7,963 nt of DNA from the NCBI GenBank assembly GCA_021106655.1, contig JAIOTT010000104.1, positions 1 to 7,963 on the forward strand. Reading direction: 5' to 3'. The notes under the pieces were generated by a model that worked only from the letters and a program-made list of their open reading frames with translations, was not told where the DNA came from and did no database searches. Of this stretch, positions 1 to 6,106 are shown one piece after another. Both the position numbers and the translations under genes were made by a program. The DNA comes from Bacteroidales bacterium (GTDB lineage: Bacteria; Bacteroidota; Bacteroidia; Bacteroidales; SMBSF77). Position 1 is the stretch's first letter; every line of letters begins with the position of its first letter.

Positions 1-3000
1 CAGATACTGCTTTGTACTATATTTGGCAGGAAAGCACTGATGGAGGATCAACCTGGACAGGATTGAGTGATGGAGGAGTCTATTCAGGCACCTTAACATC
101 AAATCTTACGATTATGGGTGTTCCCCTCTCTATGGATCAGAACAAGTATCGTTGCCAGATATATGGTTCTTGCTATTATTTAATAAGCTCTAATGAAGTC
201 TTGCTAACAGTTATTACTCAAATATTCACATGTGGAGATACACTTATTGATATCCGTGATAGTAATAGCTATGCAACGGTACAAATTGGACCACAATGCT
301 GGATGGCAGAAAACCTTGCATTTTTGCCTTTTGTAAGTCCGTCCTCACTAGGCTCTACAACTGCACCTTATTATTATGTAAACGGTTATGAGGGAGGCAA
401 TGTAACAGAGGCAAAAGCAACTGCTAATTACCAAACTTACGGAGTTTTATATAATTGGAATGCAGCAATGAATGGTCAATCTTTCAGTAACTCATTACCA
501 AGCGGAGTTCAAGGCATATGTCCACACAGCTGGCATTTACCTAGTGATGAGGAGTTTAAAATACTAGAAGGAGAGGCAGATAGCCAATATGGATATCCTG
601 ATCCAGAATGGGATCAACAAGGTTATCGGGGCTATGATGTCGGTGGGAATTTAAAAGAAACTGGTACTGTCCATTGGCTTACTCCAAATACTGGAGCAAC
701 CAACAGCAGTGGTTTCACATTACTACCAGGGGGAATAAGAGGTAGCACAGGGGGATTCTCAAGTGTCGGAAATTATAGCTCATTATGGACCTCTTCTGGA
801 GAGAATAGACATATATATTATCATAGTGAGCAAGTATATAGAGATTATACAGGTGGCAATACCAAAGGATTATCGTTGAGATGCTTAAGGGATTCCTGTA
901 CTTCACCTCCACAATCAAATGCTGGACCAGACCAGAACATCTTTTTTAATACATCAGCAACTCTCACAGGATCTGCAACAGGAGGAGTTCAACCATTCAG
1001 TTGGAATTGGTCACCCAGTGGAATGATTAGTGGAAGTGCATCGATTCAAAATCCTACAACTGTTCCCCTTACTAATCCACAAACCTTTACGGTAATAGTA
1101 ACTGATCCTTATGGATGTACAAGTTCAGATAATATTACTATTAACATTATAGGTGGTCAGTTATCGGTAAATGCAACGGCAACACCTGATACTCTCTGTC
1201 CTGGAGGAATGGGGATAGTAAATGCAAATGCAAGCGGAGGATCTGGTGCATATACATATTCATGGGTGTCAAATCCTCTTGGATTTATAAGTACACAACA
1301 AAATCCAATAGTCACACCTATATTTACTACCATGTATACTGTGACAATTAATGATGGATATAATACAGTAACAGATTCAATAACCGTGGTAGTTAATTCT
1401 CTCACATTTGCTAATGCCGGACCTGACAATACAATAACCCATAACACCTCTACCATATTAAATGGTTCAAGTAATGGTGGTACGCCACCCTATTCATGGA
1501 ATTGGTCTCCAGCGAGTAAATTAAATAATCCTAACTTACAAAATCCAACTACTACAATTCTCACTTTAAACCAAACTTACACACTCACCGTAACTGATGC
1601 AAATGGTTGCAGTGATACTGATGATGTTCTTATAACTGTTACAGAGACTGATAAAGTGGATGTTGGAATATTTAATACGGGATGTGCGGAATTTGAAATC
1701 CGGCTGAAACCTAACTATAATATACCAAACAATTTTATTACAAATCTGCAATTTACTGTTAGATGGCCTGAAAATACCGTAAATGTCATTAATACTGTTT
1801 CTGGGTTTGGGCTTATGCCACAAACCTCAGGAACCTCAGGAGGTTACAATTATCAAATATTTGCATCAGCAGGCGGTACAGCAATAAACTGGACTTCCGG
1901 GCAGGAATATGTTGTTCTCACTTTTAACCATGATGAAAGTAGCTCAGGTGTTGGTGATTTCGAAATTGTTAATGACTCCTGGACCTCAAATAATAATGGA
2001 GATTATTATTTAGAAATACTAGGTGCTGATAAAACAGGTGATAACTACCACAATGCAATGAGTGTTTACCTGGGTTCATGTGGAATTGAAGTAAATGTAA
2101 CAACTTTGCTTCAAGGACCTTATAGCAATAATGGAATGATGAATACGGATCTTGTTGATTCAATTACTAACAATCAACCTTACCAGAATTCTCCTTGGCT
2201 TTATCAAGGACAGGAATATTTAAACAGTGTTCCGCAAAATATGGTGGACTGGGTGTTACTGGAACTTAGGGATTCTTCAGATTACAATATTGTTAACAAT
2301 ACAAAAGCTGGTGTCTTATTATCAGATGGCACTATTAAAGACACAAATTTAATTAATGGAGTAGTCTTTGAAAATGTTTCGGATGGATACTATTATTTCT
2401 TAGTACGGCACAGAAATCATATTCCTGTTATGACGAAAGATCCAATATATATTTTTAACCAGGTTATTGTAGATTTTACTGATCCTTCATTGACAAATAT
2501 TTTTGGAGATACTTTAGGACAAATAGAACTGGAACCAAGTATCTGGGGAATGATCACAGGTGATATAAATAAGGATGGAAGACTCAAATATAGTGGCCCA
2601 GCAAATGATAGAGGCCCAATATTACAAAGGATAGTTAGTATAACAGGTTCAACCAGCATTACACAATCCACATTTGGTTATTACTCCGAAGACCTTAACT
2701 TAAACCTGGAAGTTAAGTATAGTGGGCCAAATAATGATCCGTCTATGATAATTCAAAACATAATAAATCTGACAAATTCAACATTTATTACAGCTGTTTT
2801 TAATTCTCCTATGTCATTTTTATATCCTATACCAAACAAATCAAGCAGGAATGATGGCCCAATTGATATATCATTAGAAGAAGATAAAGAATCAGTTGAA
2901 GTGGTGATTAGCACTAAGGAAGTGATTTATGAGGGAATGATTGATAATATTCAATTCACCCTTTCATGGGATAAGAATAAAAACTATATAGGCCAAATCC

Positions 3001-3560
3001 TTAATAATCACAGTTCTGATTTCAAGATAATACCACAAGGTAGCAGTTTTGAAAATGAAAACAAAGTGTACCAGGTTTTTGCAATGACCAATCTTGAACA
3101 ACTACCAGCAATTTTTGATATTCATGATAAAATTACCATTCTTAGGTTTGTAAAAAATAATAGCAAAGAACATATTGCTGATAAACTTAATATTTGCAAT
3201 GATAATAATGCAAAAGATCAAAATGGCGAATATTATATTTCAGTTTATGGATGGGATAAAACCGGCAAAATAACTATTCAGGAAAATCTAAACATAAATA
3301 GAAATACATTTATTAATATTTATCCCAATCCTGTTCATAATGGGAAACTAAACATTGAATACAGTTCTGACAAAAACTCAAATTTAACAGTGGAGGTTTA
3401 TGATATGTTTTCCAGGAAAATAATACAAAGACAATTTAATTATGAAAAAGGAAACATAGAACTATACAACCTAAATTTTGAGGAATTTTCAAAAGGAACC
3501 TATATTTTAAAGATAAGTGATGGGAGAATTAATAATTACGAGAAAGTGATTAATTATTAA
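1..3560 (+). CDS. Large modular secreted protein with FISUMP, PKD-like, cohesin/dockerin-like and T9SS sorting domains (5' partial)
   Basis: The frame is open to the left edge (first full codon at 3), so the start lies outside the window; the TTG at 12 is an ordinary Leu codon. Residues are numbered from that Leu (1182 to the stop). Residues 1-68 look Ig-like (WQESTDGGSTW, then YRCQIYG). Residues 73-294 are a FISUMP domain (VQIGPQCWMAENL, YGVLYNWNAA, ICPHSWHLPSDEEF, LSLRCLRD). Three PKD/SprB-like beta sandwiches follow at about 303-382, 384-464 and 467-545; the first and third share NAGPD, SWNWSP and TVTD. About 550-691 is cohesin-like. About 692-845 is a module I recall preceding dockerin-like repeats in Bacteroidota (VDWVLLELR, YYFLVRHRNHIPVM). 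Dockerin-like loops start at D851 (DINKDG) and D894 (DLNLNL), each followed by KYSGP. A second cohesin-like domain spans about 950-1095. Residues 1100-1182 are a T9SS type A sorting domain (INIYPNP ... GTYILKIS). The protein is probably exported through the outer membrane by T9SS and anchored or released; the function is inferred as adhesion or assembly, since I see no catalytic domain. The stop is TAA. I see no clear terminator after it. Confidence 0.93.
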   Translation, partial: DTALYYIWQESTDGGSTWTGLSDGGVYSGTLTSNLTIMGVPLSMDQNKYRCQIYGSCYYLISSNEVLLTVITQIFTCGDTLIDIRDSNSYATVQIGPQCWMAENLAFLPFVSPSSLGSTTAPYYYVNGYEGGNVTEAKATANYQTYGVLYNWNAAMNGQSFSNSLPSGVQGICPHSWHLPSDEEFKILEGEADSQYGYPDPEWDQQGYRGYDVGGNLKETGTVHWLTPNTGATNSSGFTLLPGGIRGSTGGFSSVGNYSSLWTSSGENRHIYYHSEQVYRDYTGGNTKGLSLRCLRDSCTSPPQSNAGPDQNIFFNTSATLTGSATGGVQPFSWNWSPSGMISGSASIQNPTTVPLTNPQTFTVIVTDPYGCTSSDNITINIIGGQLSVNATATPDTLCPGGMGIVNANASGGSGAYTYSWVSNPLGFISTQQNPIVTPIFTTMYTVTINDGYNTVTDSITVVVNSLTFANAGPDNTITHNTSTILNGSSNGGTPPYSWNWSPASKLNNPNLQNPTTTILTLNQTYTLTVTDANGCSDTDDVLITVTETDKVDVGIFNTGCAEFEIRLKPNYNIPNNFITNLQFTVRWPENTVNVINTVSGFGLMPQTSGTSGGYNYQIFASAGGTAINWTSGQEYVVLTFNHDESSSGVGDFEIVNDSWTSNNNGDYYLEILGADKTGDNYHNAMSVYLGSCGIEVNVTTLLQGPYSNNGMMNTDLVDSITNNQPYQNSPWLYQGQEYLNSVPQNMVDWVLLELRDSSDYNIVNNTKAGVLLSDGTIKDTNLINGVVFENVSDGYYYFLVRHRNHIPVMTKDPIYIFNQVIVDFTDPSLTNIFGDTLGQIELEPSIWGMITGDINKDGRLKYSGPANDRGPILQRIVSITGSTSITQSTFGYYSEDLNLNLEVKYSGPNNDPSMIIQNIINLTNSTFITAVFNSPMSFLYPIPNKSSRNDGPIDISLEEDKESVEVVISTKEVIYEGMIDNIQFTLSWDKNKNYIGQILNNHSSDFKIIPQGSSFENENKVYQVFAMTNLEQLPAIFDIHDKITILRFVKNNSKEHIADKLNICNDNNAKDQNGEYYISVYGWDKTGKITIQENLNINRNTFINIYPNPVHNGKLNIEYSSDKNSNLTVEVYDMFSRKIIQRQFNYEKGNIELYNLNFEEFSKGTYILKISDGRINNYEKVINY

Positions 3561-3665
3561 TCTCTACAGGGTGAGGTGTTTTTTTAAAAAGTATTCATGC
3601 CCATGCTAAGCAGAATTTGCAATTGCATTAATACAATTGAATAATATTAAATGCTCCGTATTTAT

Positions 3666-3707
3666 GTTTGTCAGGCGACTAAGCGTTATTTCGAGCGCTT
3701 TACAAAC
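3666..3707. repeat. Nested inverted repeat in the convergent intergenic gap
   Basis: GTTTGT at 3666-3671 pairs with ACAAAC at 3702-3707. Inside it, AAGCG at 3681-3685 pairs with CGCTT at 3696-3700 around a 10-base loop. Next to it, CTCAGCTGAG at 3712-3721 is a perfect 10-bp palindrome ending four bases from the stop codon of the minus-strand gene. There is no adjacent T-run on either strand, so this is not a standard intrinsic terminator, although it may act as a 3'-end structure for the minus-strand gene. The arms are short and chance is not excluded. Confidence 0.3.
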
Positions 3708-3724
3708 TACTCTCAGCTGAGTAA

Positions 3725-4369
3725 TTAAATAAAACGAAATCGAGGCCCCACCGATCCTTTATATAACCTAACCATTTTAACTATTGGTTGTGATGTGCTT
3801 TTTATATCAATAGTTCCGATTGAAGATGCGGTGCCAGTTATACTCACTTTTGCATCAATCAAGCCATCTAATGTGTCTATCTTTAATCCTTGTGAATGAG
3901 ATAATGTTACGGAGGTTTTACTGCATTTTGAGAATAACAATTTACCACCTTCCACTTCAAAAAGTGTATTCACAAGACAATATTTTCTAACATTTTTAAT
4001 GTAATTCTGGCTGTGCCAATATTTATATAACTTACTGCTAACTCCCCCAAGGGCTAAAGAATGAGTCACCACATTCGTCAAATATGCAAAGGCACTATGT
4101 TTGTTTGAGAACCTTATTCTGACTTGTGAATCCTGAAGCGGGACACTATATCTTGCACTAAAATCAACACTTACTCCCGACTCACTTGTTAAAGTAAACA
4201 CATATGGATTACTGGTTCTGACTAATTTGTTGTGATCCAGTTCCGGGATATCTTCAAATATATTTCCCAAATAAATAAAATTGGGTTTATCTATTTGAAA
4301 AATATCACCAATTTTACAAGATAAGCCAGAATCATTTCCGATGTAATTTGTTTTTGAAAATTTTATCAT
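3725..4369 (-). CDS. Hypothetical protein of 214 residues, no recognised family
   Basis: I do not recognise this protein. It begins MIKFSKTNYIG and ends VGPRFRFI. It has no signal peptide, no membrane segment and no obvious catalytic motif. Residues about 55-87 alternate polar and hydrophobic residues (VSVDFSARYSVPL, SQVRIRF) and look like beta strands. Residues about 90-122 (FAYLTNVVTHSLALGG, then KLYKYW) look helical. The last third (IDAKVSITGTASSIGTIDI) looks like beta strands again. This suggests a compact soluble alpha/beta or beta-sandwich protein in the cytoplasm. The ATG at 4367-4369 is the first in frame. Upstream bases are A/T-rich with no good Shine-Dalgarno sequence, as is common in Bacteroidota. 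The gene is convergent with the secreted-protein gene (164-bp gap) and divergent from the ORF6N gene, so it is a single-gene transcription unit. Length, an uninterrupted frame and sensible composition support a real gene. The function is unknown. Confidence 0.72.
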   Translation of the reverse strand: MIKFSKTNYIGNDSGLSCKIGDIFQIDKPNFIYLGNIFEDIPELDHNKLVRTSNPYVFTLTSESGVSVDFSARYSVPLQDSQVRIRFSNKHSAFAYLTNVVTHSLALGGVSSKLYKYWHSQNYIKNVRKYCLVNTLFEVEGGKLLFSKCSKTSVTLSHSQGLKIDTLDGLIDAKVSITGTASSIGTIDIKSTSQPIVKMVRLYKGSVGPRFRFI

Positions 4370-4440
4370 AGCGTTAATATTTAGTTATTTTCACTCTCCC
4401 AAAACCTCTGCAATTCTTTCCTTTAGTAAACCATAAATAT

Positions 4441-4468
4441 ATAAAATATTTTTAATCTGGAGGATTAA
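4441..4468 (+). repeat. Imperfect 28-bp direct repeat, copy 1
   Basis: This copy starts ATAAAATATT, continues with TTAAT and ends GGAGGATTAA. It matches 4747-4774 at 25 of 28 positions by eye (mismatches at unit positions 11, 17 and 18). The copies start 306 bp apart and bracket the palindrome-rich segment. The GGAGGA core resembles a Shine-Dalgarno sequence but no gene follows. Confidence 0.5.
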
Positions 4469-4549
4469 CGATTATTTACTCTTATCCATTGTTTGGGTGG
4501 GGTGTTACAACAAAAAAAGCTTAGACGTAATATTATTTTTATTTTTCAT

Positions 4550-4575
4550 ATTCTTTTTTCTTGATAAAAAAGAAT
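4550..4575. repeat. AT-rich hairpin, 10-bp perfect stem
   Basis: ATTCTTTTTT (4550-4559) pairs with AAAAAAGAAT (4566-4575) around the loop CTTGAT. An identical or near-identical hairpin word is, from memory, frequent between genes in Bacteroidota. It lacks a GC clamp, so it is a poor intrinsic terminator, and no gene ends nearby. Confidence 0.55.
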
Positions 4576-4578
4576 CAA

Positions 4579-4596
4579 TCCCGATAGCTATCGGGA
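4579..4596. repeat. Perfect 18-bp palindrome TCCCGATAGCTATCGGGA
   Basis: The 18 bases are their own exact reverse complement, with no unpaired centre. It starts three bases after the preceding AT-rich hairpin. Symmetry with no loop favours a duplex-binding site or dispersed repeat over a stable RNA hairpin. I recall this word as abundant in Bacteroidota intergenic DNA; a genome count would settle that. Confidence 0.7.
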
Positions 4597-4720
4597 CAAG
4601 ACTGCTTATAATTCCCTAAGAATCTCTAAGCAGCAATAGATTCTAAGAGAATTCTAAAATGTCATTTCTAAAACAAAATTGAACTATCCTTATAAACATT
4701 TGATAAGAAAGAAGGCGTTA

Positions 4721-4742
4721 GCCGAAGCGTCCACGCTTCGGC
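4721..4742. repeat. GC-rich hairpin, 9-bp stem with TCCA loop
   Basis: GCCGAAGCG (4721-4729) pairs perfectly with CGCTTCGGC (4734-4742) around the four-base loop TCCA. This is much richer in GC than its surroundings and is REP-like in form. The right arm runs straight into AT-rich DNA and then copy 2 of the 28-bp direct repeat. It has no T-run, so it is not a classical terminator. Confidence 0.6.
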
Positions 4743-4746
4743 TTAA

Positions 4747-4774
4747 ATAAAATATTATTAATACGGAGGATTAA
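4747..4774 (+). repeat. Imperfect 28-bp direct repeat, copy 2
   Basis: This is the partner of 4441-4468. It is followed by ATG at 4776-4778, which opens only five codons (MFIAK) before a stop, so despite the GGAGGA 5-11 bases upstream it is not a credible gene. Confidence 0.5.
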
Positions 4775-4812
4775 TATGTTTATAGCAAAATGATTTAAAA
4801 CAAATTTTGTTT

Positions 4813-4828
4813 GACCCCGACCGGGGTC
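4813..4828. repeat. GC-rich hairpin, 6-bp stem
   Basis: GACCCC (4813-4818) pairs with GGGGTC (4823-4828) around the loop GACC. Immediately upstream is a weaker AT stem (AAACAA with TTGTTT). It is part of the repeat cluster between the divergent genes, and no gene ends here. Confidence 0.45.
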
Positions 4829-5040
4829 ACATTATTTTCCTTTTCGTTTCTTTCTATAAATATTTCATTGTTTTTCATGAGGTCGCTTCGCTCGGTTAAC
4901 GTTTTTTTATTTTCGAAATATCGTTAAATTCTGTTCCAGACCTACTTAAGTAATCAACCACTCAACAAATTAACAATTTCCGGATTACCTTTTCCCTCAA
5001 AAACATACTAATTGAAAAACTAAGCAGATTTTAAAAGTTA

Positions 5041-5598
5041 ATGATAAAAAATATGAAAAAGAATCAACTAATGTTAGCTGATGAAGTAATAATGAGTAAA
5101 ATCTATTTCATCAGAGGCCAAAAAGTAATGTTAGACCGTGATCTGGCTGATCTTTATGGTGTAGAAACAAAAGTTCTGAAGCAGGCAGTTAAGCGTAATA
5201 TTGACAGGTTTCCTGAAGATTTTTTGTTTGAAATGACTAAAGAAGAGTTGGATAATTGGAGGTCACAAATTGTGACCTCCAAATCTATCAAAATGGGATT
5301 ACGATATTTTCCTTTTTGTTTTACAGAACAAGGAGTAACAATGTTATCATGTATCCTGAACAGTCAGAGGGCAATACAATTAAACATACAAATTGTAAGA
5401 ATATTTACAAAAATACGAGAATCATTAACAGATAATCTTGATATAAAATTTGAAATTGAAAAAATTAAAAATAAGCTTAAAAATCAGGATGAGAATATAG
5501 AAGAAATATTTACTTACCTGGATGAGCTTATAAAAAAACAAGAAAATACTCTACCAAGAAAAAGAATAGGTTTCAGGCTTCCGACAAAGGGCAAGTAA
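5041..5598 (+). CDS. ORF6N domain-containing protein
   Basis: This 185-residue protein matches the ORF6N family (phage-type N-terminal domain, often next to KilA-N or antirepressor domains) over nearly its whole length. The family signature is clear: an ADEVIMSKIYFIRGQKVMLD segment at 13-32, DLADLYGVETKVLKQAVKRN at 34-53, RFPEDFLFEMT at 56-66 and FCFTEQGVTML at 92-102. Residues about 115-172 form a charged helix or coiled coil (FEIEKIKNKLKNQDENIEEIF), and the tail is basic (PRKRIGFRL). The role is inferred as DNA binding, with dimerisation through the helical tail. Genes of this family occur as lone copies in Bacteroidota chromosomes and in prophages. No Shine-Dalgarno sequence precedes the ATG; the internal Met codons at residues 5 and 11 are alternative starts, and the conserved region begins only at about residue 12. 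No phage neighbours are visible. Confidence 0.9.
   Translation: MIKNMKKNQLMLADEVIMSKIYFIRGQKVMLDRDLADLYGVETKVLKQAVKRNIDRFPEDFLFEMTKEELDNWRSQIVTSKSIKMGLRYFPFCFTEQGVTMLSCILNSQRAIQLNIQIVRIFTKIRESLTDNLDIKFEIEKIKNKLKNQDENIEEIFTYLDELIKKQENTLPRKRIGFRLPTKGK
5256..5282. repeat. 27-nt palindrome inside the ORF6N coding sequence
   Basis: The arm TTGGAGGTCACAA (5256-5268) is the exact reverse complement of 5270-5282, with a single central A at 5269. It spans codons 72-81 (N-W-R-S-Q-I-V-T-S-K), between the two conserved halves of the ORF6N domain. A 13-bp perfect match is far beyond chance for a given site. It may be an operator, a recombination or insertion target, or a strong hairpin in the mRNA. Confidence 0.8.
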
Positions 5599-5630
5599 AC
5601 AATTCTTATGTCAGTAATAATCTCCTTTAA

Positions 5631-5665
5631 TATCGAATATCGAACACCGAATAACGAATTTCGAA
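5631..5665. repeat. Periodic tract: five 7-bp units NNNCGAA
   Basis: Five consecutive 7-bp units keep CGAA in fixed phase while the first three bases vary (TAT, TAT, CAC, TAA, TTT). It lies 33 bp after the ORF6N stop. Further on (5719-5745) CTAATCAA occurs twice, 14 bp apart. I see no coding sequence in 5599-5780. Confidence 0.65.
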
Positions 5666-5782
5666 GTATTTATGATAGAACTCTTTAATCACAAATACTT
5701 CAAAAATCAAAAACCACTAATCAACAATCGCTAATCAAGGAGTAAGATTATCTGCGTTGATCTTGTCAGGAAGTGCCACAAT

Positions 5783-5816
5783 AAAAAAGCCTTCCACTAC
5801 GTGAAAGGCTTTTTTT
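5783..5816 (-). terminator. Intrinsic terminator of tRNA-Pro, possibly bidirectional
   Basis: Read on the minus strand, the stem AAAAAAGCCTTTCAC pairs with GTGGAAGGCTTTTTT around the three-base loop GTA, with a single U-G wobble, and ends in a T-run, starting five bases after the tRNA 3' end. On the plus strand the wobble becomes a C-A mismatch, but the stem and a run of seven T's remain, so it can also stop transcripts from the ORF6N gene. The wobble orientation favours the tRNA side as the main user. Confidence 0.85.
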
Positions 5817-5820
5817 GTTG

Positions 5821-5895
5821 TCGGGGTAGCAGGATTCGAACCTGCGACCTCCTGCTCCCAAAGCAGGCGCGCTAACCGGACTACGCTATACCCCG
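5821..5895 (-). tRNA. tRNA-Pro, anticodon UGG
   Basis: Read on the minus strand it folds as a complete 75-nt tRNA. The acceptor stem is CGGGGTA with TACCCCG, with discriminator A. The D stem is GCGT with GCGC. The anticodon stem is CCTGC with GCAGG around the loop TTTGGGA (anticodon TGG, reading CCA and probably other Pro codons). The variable loop is AGGTC. The T stem is GCAGG with CCTGC around TTCGAAT. CCA is not encoded, as the bases after the discriminator are CAACA. C1 and the fold match bacterial proline tRNAs. An intrinsic terminator follows at once. No integrated element is visible at its 3' end, though the ORF6N gene lies on that side. Confidence 0.97.
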
Positions 5896-5970
5896 TGTGT
5901 TAATTTCTAATTGACCTAATTGCTCTAATGACTAATTAAATTCCCAAGCACCAAATCCCAAAAACTTTTT

Positions 5971-6002
5971 GACCTTTCGACTTTTAGACCTTTAGACTTT
6001 TT
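5971..6002. repeat. Periodic tract: four 8-bp units GACYTTTN
   Basis: Four consecutive 8-bp units start with GAC in strict phase, and the fourth base alternates C, T, C, T. This makes two 16-bp dimers (GACCTTTCGACTTTTA and a second copy differing at two positions). It lies upstream of the tRNA with respect to the tRNA's direction of transcription. Confidence 0.65.
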
Positions 6003-6012
6003 TAAGCGACTG

Positions 6013-6043
6013 CAAAAATATAAAAAGCTTTTGAAATGACAAG
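6013..6043 (-). promoter_or_regulatory. Candidate Bacteroidota-type promoter for tRNA-Pro
   Basis: On the minus strand TATTTTTG (plus 6013-6020) fits the Bacteroidota -7 consensus TAnnTTTG. CTTG (plus 6040-6043), 19 bases upstream, fits a weak -33 TTTG element at normal spacing. It would give a leader of about 110 nt before the tRNA. AT-rich DNA makes chance matches easy. Confidence 0.35.
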
Positions 6044-6076
6044 GTTTTTTTAAAATAATTATTAATGAAAGTTGGG

Positions 6077-6104
6077 AGTCCGAAGTCGGAAGACCTGAGA
6101 CTGG
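6077..6104. repeat. Periodic tract: four 7-bp units beginning AG
   Basis: Units of 7 bp follow in phase: AGTCCGA, AGTCGGA, then two related units that begin AGAC. The first two also form a small inverted repeat (TCCGA with TCGGA). Two bases separate this tract from the following 8-bp tract. Confidence 0.5.
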
Positions 6105-6106
6105 TT

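Larger units (their letters stand above)
4370..5040. other. 671-bp intergenic region with clustered inverted repeats, no convincing gene
   Basis: I find no frame of useful length on either strand. The region holds an imperfect 28-bp direct repeat (4441-4468 and 4747-4774), a 10-bp-stem hairpin (4550-4575), an 18-bp perfect palindrome (4579-4596), a 9-bp-stem hairpin (4721-4742) and a 6-bp GC-only-core hairpin (4813-4828). The GC-rich hairpins stand out against very AT-rich surroundings. Similar words (TCCCGATAGCTATCGGGA; TTCTTTTTTCTTGATAAAAA) are, from memory, common in intergenic DNA of Bacteroidota genomes, so this is best read as an accumulation of small dispersed repeats. It should also contain the promoters of both flanking divergent genes, but I could not assign a convincing -33/-7 pair for either. 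Confidence 0.6.

Noticed and set aside
715..2671. Several 64-99 codon minus-strand frames antisense to the large secreted-protein gene
   Set aside because: They lie entirely inside a strongly supported coding frame, have no recognisable domains and show odd composition typical of antisense shadows.
3561..3600. Terminator of the secreted-protein gene
   Set aside because: There is a T-run after GGTGAGGTG but no inverted repeat before it.
3660..3724. Integron attC site downstream of the orphan gene (it contains GCGTTAT)
   Set aside because: The outer arms are in the wrong orientation (GTTTGT ... ACAAAC), no RYYYAAC partner lies at the right distance, and no integrase is present.
4759..4793. 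Good Shine-Dalgarno-like GGAGGA followed by ATG
   Set aside because: The frame has only five codons (MFIAK), and the GGAGGA is part of a direct repeat whose other copy has no ATG.
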